Origin: Aquaspirillum sp. LM1
GTDB lineage: Bacteria > Pseudomonadota > Gammaproteobacteria > Burkholderiales > Aquaspirillaceae
Direction: 5' to 3'
NCBI RefSeq assembly: GCF_002002905.1
Contig: NZ_CP019509.1
Coordinates: 868,001 to 932,000, forward strand
DNA: 64,000 bases
Part shown: positions 38,055 to 45,983 of the stretch, piece by piece
Layout of the letters: each line of letters starts with the position of its first letter
How positions within the stretch are numbered: position 1 is the first letter of the stretch
Notes under the pieces: generated by a model
What the model was told of the DNA's origin: nothing
What the model saw: the letters and a program-made list of their open reading frames with translations, nothing else
Databases searched by the model: none
Made by a program: the position numbers and the translations under genes

Positions 38055-39773
38055 ATGCAAACCCTACACTTTATTACAGGCAAAGACGCCGCGCTGGAAG
38101 ACTCAATTGCCACCATGCAGGCCAAACTGGCCGCCAAAGGCTTTGTCATTGAAGAATGCTCGTGGCTGCACCCGGTAGATGCGGTGTGGTCGGTGCATAT
38201 CCGCGACCGCGATTGCCCGCTGATGTTTACCAATGGCAAGGGCGCCACCCAACTGGCCGCCCACGCCAGCGCACTGGGCGAGTTTTTTGAACGCCTGTCG
38301 TGCAATTATTTCTGGAACCACTACTATCTGGGCCAGGCCCGCGCCCAGGCCGGATTTGCCCATTACCCGCGTGAGCGCTGGTTTGCCGTGCCGGCAGACA
38401 ATCGCTGGCCTGAGGCACTGCTGACCCCCGAGCTGCAGGCGTTTTACAACCCTGACCAGCTGATTCCCGGCAGTGACCTGATTGACCTGAACACCGGCAA
38501 TGCCGAACGCGGCGTGTGCGCGCTGCCGTATGTGCGCCAGCGCGACGGGGCCGAAGTGTGGTTTCCGGTGAATCTGATCAGCAATCTGTACGTCAGCAAT
38601 GGCATGTCGGCAGGCAACACCCTGGCCGAAGCACGGGCGCAGGCGCTGTCGGAAATTCTTGAACGCCATGTCAAATACCGGGTGATTGCCGAAGGGCTGT
38701 GTCTGCCGGAAGTGCCGGAAGCGGTGCTGGCGCGCTATCCGGGTGTGGTGGCTGGCATTGCCGGGCTGCGTGCCGCCGGGTTTGGTGTGCTGGTGCGTGA
38801 TGCCTCGCTGGGCGGGCAGTACCCGGTGATGAACGTCACCCTGCTCAATCCGCGCGATCAAGGCTGCTTTGCCAGCTTTGGCGCGCACCCGCGCTTTGAA
38901 GTGGCGCTGGAGCGGGCGCTGACCGAGCTGCTGCAGGGCCGTGCCCTGGACGCGCTGGATGGCTTTCCGGCACCGGGCTTTGACCTGGAAGAAGTGGCCA
39001 GCGCGCCCAATCTGGAAATCCATTTTGTTGATTCCAGCGGGGTGATTGCCTGGAACTTCCTTGGCCAGACCCCGGATTTTGCCTTTGCCGACTGGGATTT
39101 CAGCCAGACCACCGCCGACGACTACGCCTGGCTGTGCCAGCGCATTCACGACGACGGCTACGAGATTTATGTGGCCGACTTTGACCACCTGGGGGTGTAC
39201 GCCTGCCGGATTCTGGTGCCGGGCATGTCGGAAATTTATCCGGTGGACGATCTGGAATACGAAAACAACAGCGTGGGCAATCTGCTGCGCCCGGCGCTGC
39301 TGCAACTGGCCGAGCTCAGCCCCAGCGCCTGCGCCGACACGCTGGACACGCTCAATCAGCTCAATATTGCCGAACACCGCCCGGTGGCCGGCCTGATTGG
39401 CCTGGCGGTTGACCCCGGTACGCTGTGGGCCGACTTGCGCGTGGGCGAGCTCAAGGCGCTGCTGGCGCTGGCTGCCGGCGATGCCGATGCCGCCCGCGAA
39501 GGCTGCGAATGGGTGCGCCACTTTGCCCAGCTCGACCCGGCGCGCCGGCAGGTGTACCACTGCGTGGAAGCCCTGCTTAACCTCGACCCGGCGGCCAACT
39601 ACCAGACCGCGCTGGCCGGGCTGTATCCGGCGGATACCCTGGCCCAGGCGCATGGGCTGCTGGATGGCTCGCTGCGCTTTTTTGGCGCGTGCTCGCCGGG
39701 TATGGATCTGGCCAACACCCAGATGCACCAGCGCCTGCTGGCGGCTTACGCCAAGGTGCACGACCCGGTGTAA
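38055..39773 (+). CDS. ycaO: YcaO-family protein (S12 methylthiotransferase accessory factor type)
   Basis: YcaO-fold protein of 572 aa, close in length to E. coli YcaO (586 aa), which assists RimO in beta-methylthiolation of ribosomal protein S12. The N-terminal YcaO ATP-binding region includes NGKGATQLAAHASALGEFFERL and EARAQALSEILERHVKYRVI with the Glu residues that bind Mg-ATP. A C-terminal helical TPR-like part (LKALLALAAGDADAAREGC) is as in E. coli. No azoline-peptide precursor or dehydrogenase gene is adjacent, so a natural-product role is unlikely. The ATG at 38055 follows CCAGGA. Confidence 0.88.
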   Translation: MQTLHFITGKDAALEDSIATMQAKLAAKGFVIEECSWLHPVDAVWSVHIRDRDCPLMFTNGKGATQLAAHASALGEFFERLSCNYFWNHYYLGQARAQAGFAHYPRERWFAVPADNRWPEALLTPELQAFYNPDQLIPGSDLIDLNTGNAERGVCALPYVRQRDGAEVWFPVNLISNLYVSNGMSAGNTLAEARAQALSEILERHVKYRVIAEGLCLPEVPEAVLARYPGVVAGIAGLRAAGFGVLVRDASLGGQYPVMNVTLLNPRDQGCFASFGAHPRFEVALERALTELLQGRALDALDGFPAPGFDLEEVASAPNLEIHFVDSSGVIAWNFLGQTPDFAFADWDFSQTTADDYAWLCQRIHDDGYEIYVADFDHLGVYACRILVPGMSEIYPVDDLEYENNSVGNLLRPALLQLAELSPSACADTLDTLNQLNIAEHRPVAGLIGLAVDPGTLWADLRVGELKALLALAAGDADAAREGCEWVRHFAQLDPARRQVYHCVEALLNLDPAANYQTALAGLYPADTLAQAHGLLDGSLRFFGACSPGMDLANTQMHQRLLAAYAKVHDPV

Positions 39774-39858
39774 CCGGGCCGTCGGGCATGGTGCGGCGGG
39801 GTACCTGCTGACTGGCAGAACGCCGTTGCCAGAGCGGGGGCCACCCCCTCAGCCCGGT

Positions 39859-41301
39859 TTACGCCGTGCCTCCCACCGTCAGCCCGCCGTCAATACGCAA
39901 GGTGGGCTGGCCGACGCCCACCGGTACGCTCTGGCCTTCCTTGCCGCAGGTGCCAATGCCGGTGTCCAGCTTCATGTCGTTGCCGATCATGCTCACGTAG
40001 TTGAGCACGTCCGGGCCATTGCCAATCAGCGTGGCCCCTTTCACCGGGTAGGCGAGTTTGCCGTTTTCGATTTTCCAGGCTTCGCTGGCAGAAAACACAA
40101 ACTTGCCGCTGGTGATGTCCACCTGACCACCGCCAAAGTTCACCGCGTACAGGCCGTCCTTCACTGAGGCGATAATCTCTTCCTGGCTGTGCGCGCCGCC
40201 CTGCATATAGGTGTTGGTCATGCGCGGCATGGGAATATGCGCGTAGCTTTCGCGCCGGCCATTGCCGGTGGGGGCTACCCCCATCAGCCGGGCGTTCATC
40301 GCATCCTGCAAATAGCCCTTGAGAATGCCGTCTTCAATCAGCGTGGTGCACTGAGTGGCGTTGCCTTCGTCGTCGATCGACAGCGAGCCACGCCGGTCGG
40401 GCAGGGTGCCGTCGTCCAGCACGGTCACGCCGGGGGCGGCCACGCGCTGGCCCACCTTGCCGGCAAAGGCCGAGCTGCCCTTGCGGTTGAAGTCGCCTTC
40501 CAGGCCGTGGCCGATGGCTTCGTGCAGCAGAATGCCCGGCCAGCCATTGCCCAGCACCACCGCCATGGCTCCCGCCGGGGCCGGGCGGGCGTCGAGGTTG
40601 ACCAGCGCCTGATTCACCGCCTGGGCGGCGTAGTCGGCCAGCACGGCGTCGGTAAAGTAGGCAAAGTCACAGCGGCCACCGCCGCCAGCGCTGCCTTGTT
40701 CGCGCCGGCCATTTTGCTCGGCAATCACCGTGACCGACAGGCGCACCAGCGGGCGGATGTCGGCGGCGCGCACGCCGTCGTGGCGGGCGATGTACACCAC
40801 GTCCCATTCGGCGGCCAGGCTGGCCATTACTTGCACCACACGCGGGTCGCGCGCACGCGCCAGGCGTTCGAGTTTTTCCAGGGTGGCCACCTTGGCGGCG
40901 GCATCCAGGCTGGCAATCGGGTCTTGCGGCAGGTACAGGCCGCGTCCGCCCACCACACGCGGGCTGGCGGTCTGGCCGCTGCCGCCGCTGGCGGCAATGG
41001 CCCGCACTGCGCCCGCAGCCCGGCGCAGCGCCGGCAGCGAGATTTCATCGGAATAGGCAAACGCGGTTTTTTCGCCGGCCACGGCGCGCACGCCTACGCC
41101 CTGGTCGATGTGAAAGCTGCCGGATTTGACGATACCTTCGTCCAGGCTCCAGCCTTCACCACGGGTGTACTGAAAATACAGGTCGGCGTAGTCCACCTGA
41201 TGGGTGAGCATGTCGGCCAGCACGCCGGACAGCGCCGGTTCGTCCAGGCCCGCCGGGGCAAGCAACAGGGCGTCAGCCTGGATCAGCAAATCGGTGTTCA
41301 T
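39859..41301 (-). CDS. tldD: Metalloprotease TldD
   Basis: Zinc metalloprotease subunit (480 aa; E. coli 481) that works with TldE/PmbA in peptide trimming and CcdA antitoxin turnover. The metal site is HEAIGHGLEGDFNRK (HExxxH). DYADLYFQYTRGEGWSLDEGIVKSG and VRAVAGEKTAFAYSDEIS are typical of the N-terminal domain. Two ATGs abut (41304 and 41301); the second has the better distance from AAGGA. It is the third gene of yhdP-nit-tldD. tldE is not in the window. Confidence 0.95.
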   Translation of the reverse strand: MNTDLLIQADALLLAPAGLDEPALSGVLADMLTHQVDYADLYFQYTRGEGWSLDEGIVKSGSFHIDQGVGVRAVAGEKTAFAYSDEISLPALRRAAGAVRAIAASGGSGQTASPRVVGGRGLYLPQDPIASLDAAAKVATLEKLERLARARDPRVVQVMASLAAEWDVVYIARHDGVRAADIRPLVRLSVTVIAEQNGRREQGSAGGGGRCDFAYFTDAVLADYAAQAVNQALVNLDARPAPAGAMAVVLGNGWPGILLHEAIGHGLEGDFNRKGSSAFAGKVGQRVAAPGVTVLDDGTLPDRRGSLSIDDEGNATQCTTLIEDGILKGYLQDAMNARLMGVAPTGNGRRESYAHIPMPRMTNTYMQGGAHSQEEIIASVKDGLYAVNFGGGQVDITSGKFVFSASEAWKIENGKLAYPVKGATLIGNGPDVLNYVSMIGNDMKLDTGIGTCGKEGQSVPVGVGQPTLRIDGGLTVGGTA

Positions 41302-41323
41302 CATAGTGTCCTTGTGACGCAAA

Positions 41324-42133
41324 TCAGAAAATACGGTGGGCCAGCGCCGGCAGCCGGGTGCGTACCGACGCCATCTGGCGCAGATCGAGCTCGGCCAGTG
41401 CCATGCCTTCACCGTGCGCCTGCTCGGCCAGAATCACGCCCCAGGGGTCGATCAGCATGCTGTGGCCGTGGGTGGTGCGTCCGCTGGCGTGGGTGCCACC
41501 CTGGCCGCTGGCGATGACAAAGCACTGGTTTTCAATCGCGCGCGCGCGCAGCAGCGGCTCCCAGTGTGCCTGGCCGGTAATGGCAGTAAACGCCGCCGGC
41601 AGCACAATGATGTCTGGCTCGCCCATGGCGCGAAACAGCTCGGGAAAGCGCAGGTCGTAGCATACCGACAGGCCGATGCGGCCCAGCGGGGTGTCCACCG
41701 CCACCGGCTGCTGGCCTGGGGTGATGGTGTCGGCTTCGCAATAGCGCTCGCCCAGCCCGGAAAAACCAAACAGATGAATCTTGTCGTAACGCGCGGCCAC
41801 GCTGCCATCCGGGGCAAACAGCAGGCAGCTGTTATACACCTTGTTGGCGTCTGGCGCAGCCAGCGGCAGGGTGCCGCCCACCAGCCAGATCTGATGACGG
41901 CGGGCCATGGCGGCCAGCGCGTCCTGAATCGGGCCGTGCCCCCAGGCTTCGCGCACCGCCACCTTGTCGGTGTCGTTCAGGCCCATCAGGGCAAAATACT
42001 CGGGCAGCACCACCAGCTGGGCACCCCGGCTGGCGGCGTCGGCCACCAGCCGGGCGGCGTAGGTCAGGTTGGTCGGCACGTCGGGGGCCGACACCATCTG
42101 GATGGAGGCCGCAATCAGGGAAGAAACGCTCAT
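41324..42133 (-). CDS. Carbon-nitrogen hydrolase (nitrilase superfamily, Nit-like)
   Basis: Amidase of 269 aa with the Glu-Lys-Cys triad E45 (LPEYFALMG), K118 (RYDKIHLFGF) and C158 (GLSVCYDLRFPELFR). These strings place it near the Nit1/NIT2-type group that hydrolyses deaminated glutathione, although the substrate is inferred. The ATG at 42133 overlaps the yhdP stop by 4 bp, and tldD follows 22 bp later, so the three genes form one operon. This order is frequent in betaproteobacteria. Confidence 0.92.
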   Translation of the reverse strand: MSVSSLIAASIQMVSAPDVPTNLTYAARLVADAASRGAQLVVLPEYFALMGLNDTDKVAVREAWGHGPIQDALAAMARRHQIWLVGGTLPLAAPDANKVYNSCLLFAPDGSVAARYDKIHLFGFSGLGERYCEADTITPGQQPVAVDTPLGRIGLSVCYDLRFPELFRAMGEPDIIVLPAAFTAITGQAHWEPLLRARAIENQCFVIASGQGGTHASGRTTHGHSMLIDPWGVILAEQAHGEGMALAELDLRQMASVRTRLPALAHRIF

Positions 42134-45100
42134 TTTGTCTCGGAAGTGGAATCCCCGCCAAAGCGGTCAAGTTTGCGGATGACCGGCGCGCTCAGGCTGC
42201 CGGTGATTTCGTAATCATAGGCGAACAGCTTGCCCACCGGGTCTTGCAGCACTTTTTGCGCCGCCAGCGCCGCCATGCCGATCAGTGGGTTAAGCAGCGC
42301 CGCGCCGGTGGCCAGCGCCACGCTTTCTGACAGATGCGGCTCGACGGTTACCCGCAGCTGCTGCCGGTCACGACCCAGATCGGCGCGTCCGGACAAGGCC
42401 ACATTGGCCGCCGGGCCAATCATTTTCATGTCGCGGATGGTGACCAGGCCGTTATCGACGTTGATCTTGCCTGAGGCGGAATTAAACGCAAAGCCCTGGC
42501 TGAAAATGTCGTGGAAATCCAGCTGAAACCGGCGGGGCAGCGATTGCAGGCTGAACACGCCCAGCAGCCGGCCCATGCCGGGGTTGATCTTCTCAAACTG
42601 GCCGTTTTCTGCCAGCACGGTCAGCTCGCCGCGCAGCGACGACAGTACCGGGCTGAACACCCCGCCCTGCCATTGCAGCGCGCCATTGGCCTTGAGCTGG
42701 CCCCGGCGAATGGCGTCCGGGTAGCCCAGCCGGGTGAGCAGGCCATCCAGATGGGGGCTGTCCAGCTGGCCGCGCAGCGCGGTTACCCCCTGTTTGCCAT
42801 CGTTTTGCCAGACGCCAGTCACCTGCACCCGGCCATCTGGGCTGTTCAGTGACAGCTGGTCCAGCTGCCAGCCGTGCGGGCGCGGCTGCATGCTCAGTTG
42901 CAGCTGGCCCAGGTCGTGTTGCTGGTAGTCCAGCCGGTCCACGCTGATGGCCAGTGCCGGCAGATTGCTGGCCAGCTGGCCCGCGCCCACTTCGCTGCTG
43001 CTGTCGGTGGCTGGCAGTGGCAGGGTCAGCCGCGCCAGCCGGGCACTCAGCCGTCCGCCGTGGTCGGGCTCCCAGCGCAGCGTGCCGGCCAGCTCCTGGG
43101 CGCTGACCTGGCCACTCCATTCGCCATGGCTGGCTTGCAGCTGCGCCTTGACCTGTGCCAGCCGGCGGCCCTGGCTGAACAACTGAGCGGCTTTCAGGTT
43201 GACCGTCAGCGGCGGCCAGTTGCCGCCGGCATCGCCGCCGCCCAGGCTGAGCCATGGGTCAAGGTCAAAGCGTTCGCTATTGATCGCCACGGCAATGCCG
43301 TGCAGCGGCAGCGGCGGCAGTGCCCCCGATGGCCCCAGCCGCAGCGCGCCGCGCTGCACCACGCCGTCGGGATCAAACAGCATCTGCCCCTGCAATGCAT
43401 TGCCCAGCCTGATGCCCAGCCGCTGGCCGTGGCGTTGTTCCGGATTGGGGCTGAGGTCCAGCCGCAGCGGCAGGCTGTCGGTACTGGCCTTGCCAATTGG
43501 TGCTGGCAGCTGGCTGCTCACCCCGGTTAACGACGATTCCAGCCAGAGTGACTCCAGCTGCTGGCCCACGCTGAATTCGCCGCGATATTCGCTATTGCCG
43601 GCCACATGCGGGGCCAGCCACGGCAGGTATTGCCGGGTGGCATCGCGCAGATTGGCCTGGCCAGCCAGCTTAAACTGCATGCGCCCGGCCTGGCCACGGC
43701 TGATGCGCAGCTGGCCCGCGCCGCCCAGCGCGGTAAAGTGCAGGCCATCGCTGCTGGCCCCGGTTTCGCTGAATTGCAGCGGGCCGCTGACCTCGGTCAG
43801 CGGCGGAATGGCGTAGTCGGCAAAGGTGATGGCATTGCGGGCAAAGCGGTATTCGCCCTTGACCTGGGTGGCGTTGGCGTCGTCCAGCGGAATAGCCAGC
43901 TTCAGGCTGAGTTCGCCGTTACCCTGGGGGCGGGCTGCCGACGCCAGCCCGCCCAGCAGCCGGTCAATCGGGCTGGCGCGCAGAAACTGAATGAACGCCA
44001 GCGTGGGCCCGCGCGCCTGGCCTTCAATCTGCAAATGGCTGCTGGCGTGTTCAATATCCGGCAGCACGCCGTTCACGGCGTGCAACTGCGCTCCCATTAC
44101 CCGGCCACTGGCCTGGCGGATTTCCATCCGGTTGCCCAAAAACAGCAGCTCGCCGTCAATCTGCTCCAGCGCCGGCCAGCCCGGCGCGTAGGCCAGCGTC
44201 ACCTTGTCGGCGCGGGTGCGCACCTCAAACACGCCACTGCCCGGTGCAGCAAACGGAAAATGGTCCAGATCGCCCTGCAGGCGCAGGCTGGCCCCGTCGG
44301 CATGGCCGCCCTTGAGCGCCGCCACCAGCCAGCTGCGGGTGTCATTGCCAATCGACAGCGGCAGATACGCCGGTACCCGGTTGGCCGGCATCCGCCCCAG
44401 TGTGGCTTTCAGGTCAATCCGCCCTGCATGGCCAGGCACATAGCGGTAGCGCCCGGCCAGCTGGCCGCTGACATCGGCGTTGCTGAAGCGGATATCGTCC
44501 AGATCCACCGCTACGCCCTGGGCTTCGCGGGTCCACGCCACCTTGGCATCCAGCGCATTAAAACCCAGCGGCGCAACAAACACCCCCGGCAGGGTCACAC
44601 TGGCGGCCCCCTGGTTTTTCAGGTTCAGCTCGCCCCGGTTTTCGTCAAAGTTCAGCGCACCGGTCATGCCGGTGACCGAAGGCAGCACGCCAGAGCCATG
44701 CCAGCCCAGCTGGCGAAACGCGCCCGACACCTGGTAGCGCGACGGGGCCACCACATCGCCACGCCAGCCAACATGTACTTTTTCGACAAAGCCGGTTGGG
44801 TCGAGGGTTTTCCACGCGGTGTTCTGGTCCAGCGGCAAATGGCGCAGCAGTGGCTTGATCGCCGCCAGGTCTACCTGCGACAGGGTGAGCTTGCCATGGC
44901 CATCGCTGCCTTCCTTCCATTCGCCGTCAATATCGGCGTGGTCGAAGATAGCCGCGTTTTCTGCCACCGCCACCAGGTCGTGGGCGGCCAGCTTCCAGAC
45001 ACCAGACGACGACTGGCTCAGTTGCACCGCGCCAGACAGCACCGGCACCCGTACCGCGTCTTCATTGGGATTCAGCCGCAGCAGCACATTGCGCAGCGAC

Positions 45101-45963
45101 AGACGGGCATTGAGCATGTCGATGCGCGCACCGTCAAAGCCCAGTTCAACGCTGGTTTGCCCCTCGCCCTGTGGCAGCACCCGGCTGCGGTTGAAGTTCA
45201 GGTAGTTTTCCCAGGCCGACAGCCGCACCCCACCCACCTCCAGCCGGGCGCGGCCCTGCCAGCGTTTCCAGTCGGCCAGCCGGTCGCCGCGCCAGTCCAT
45301 CGACGCAGAAAAACTCGACAGCCAGTCACGCGGCGGGCGGGCGCTGATCGACAGGCTGTGGCGCAGCAAGCCCCGGCGCAACACCACCCGGCCTTCGGTC
45401 AGGGTGAGCTCGGCCAGGCCGGCAAATTCATCGTGCCAGTGCAGGGTGGCCTGATCAATGCGCACCTCGCCCTGGCGCAGCAGCCAGTCGGGCAGCGCCG
45501 AATCGCCATTGCCCTGGGTCAGATCAATGCCGTTGACCAGAATGGCCCCCTGGGGGTCGCGGCGGATATGGATCACCGGGCCGGTGAGCGCAATCCGGTC
45601 GAAGTGCGGCTCCAGGCGCCATAGCGAACTGAGCGATGGGGCCAGCTCCAGCCGGTCAAACTGCTGGGTGGCACCGGTTCCGGGCTGGGTAATGGTTACC
45701 TGGCGCATGTACAGCACCAGCTGGCCGTGCCGCCAGCCGCCGCCCAGCTCGCCAATGCTGACCGTCTGGCCAATGCTGTGCGACAGCTGGGCGGCCAGCT
45801 CGGGCTTGAACTGGGGCAGGCGCGGCAACAGCCAGAACTGCACCACGCAGGCCAGCGCCGCCAGCAACAGTGTCACGGACAAAATCAGCCATCCCAGCAC
45901 GCGGGTCAGCCGTCGCGCCAGCGGATGGCGCAACTGGGGGAATCTGCGGGTGAAAACGTTCAA
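42130..45963 (-). CDS. yhdP: YhdP-family AsmA-like protein
   Basis: Very long (1277 aa) AsmA-superfamily protein proposed to move phospholipids from the inner to the outer membrane. One N-terminal membrane anchor (VLGWLILSVTLLLAALACVV, residues about 23-45) is followed by a long repeat-rich periplasmic beta region and a C-terminal domain ending in YDYEITGSLSAPVIRKLDRF, typical of TIGR02099. The apparent start is TTG at 45963 (NVFTRRFPQLR); no ATG is available nearby and the ribosome site is weak, so the start is uncertain. First gene of yhdP-nit-tldD, divergent from glnE. Confidence 0.92.
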   Translation of the reverse strand: MNVFTRRFPQLRHPLARRLTRVLGWLILSVTLLLAALACVVQFWLLPRLPQFKPELAAQLSHSIGQTVSIGELGGGWRHGQLVLYMRQVTITQPGTGATQQFDRLELAPSLSSLWRLEPHFDRIALTGPVIHIRRDPQGAILVNGIDLTQGNGDSALPDWLLRQGEVRIDQATLHWHDEFAGLAELTLTEGRVVLRRGLLRHSLSISARPPRDWLSSFSASMDWRGDRLADWKRWQGRARLEVGGVRLSAWENYLNFNRSRVLPQGEGQTSVELGFDGARIDMLNARLSLRNVLLRLNPNEDAVRVPVLSGAVQLSQSSSGVWKLAAHDLVAVAENAAIFDHADIDGEWKEGSDGHGKLTLSQVDLAAIKPLLRHLPLDQNTAWKTLDPTGFVEKVHVGWRGDVVAPSRYQVSGAFRQLGWHGSGVLPSVTGMTGALNFDENRGELNLKNQGAASVTLPGVFVAPLGFNALDAKVAWTREAQGVAVDLDDIRFSNADVSGQLAGRYRYVPGHAGRIDLKATLGRMPANRVPAYLPLSIGNDTRSWLVAALKGGHADGASLRLQGDLDHFPFAAPGSGVFEVRTRADKVTLAYAPGWPALEQIDGELLFLGNRMEIRQASGRVMGAQLHAVNGVLPDIEHASSHLQIEGQARGPTLAFIQFLRASPIDRLLGGLASAARPQGNGELSLKLAIPLDDANATQVKGEYRFARNAITFADYAIPPLTEVSGPLQFSETGASSDGLHFTALGGAGQLRISRGQAGRMQFKLAGQANLRDATRQYLPWLAPHVAGNSEYRGEFSVGQQLESLWLESSLTGVSSQLPAPIGKASTDSLPLRLDLSPNPEQRHGQRLGIRLGNALQGQMLFDPDGVVQRGALRLGPSGALPPLPLHGIAVAINSERFDLDPWLSLGGGDAGGNWPPLTVNLKAAQLFSQGRRLAQVKAQLQASHGEWSGQVSAQELAGTLRWEPDHGGRLSARLARLTLPLPATDSSSEVGAGQLASNLPALAISVDRLDYQQHDLGQLQLSMQPRPHGWQLDQLSLNSPDGRVQVTGVWQNDGKQGVTALRGQLDSPHLDGLLTRLGYPDAIRRGQLKANGALQWQGGVFSPVLSSLRGELTVLAENGQFEKINPGMGRLLGVFSLQSLPRRFQLDFHDIFSQGFAFNSASGKINVDNGLVTIRDMKMIGPAANVALSGRADLGRDRQQLRVTVEPHLSESVALATGAALLNPLIGMAALAAQKVLQDPVGKLFAYDYEITGSLSAPVIRKLDRFGGDSTSETK

Positions 45964-45983
45964 AACTCACGCCCGCTCAGGAT

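Noticed and set aside
38103-39761. 552-codon frame opposite ycaO
   Set aside because: Antisense shadow; the YcaO product is clear on the other strand.
43606-45624. Long open frame (672 codons) opposite yhdP, and a similar one at 45960-47969 opposite glnE
   Set aside because: Both are antisense shadows created by high third-position GC in real genes.
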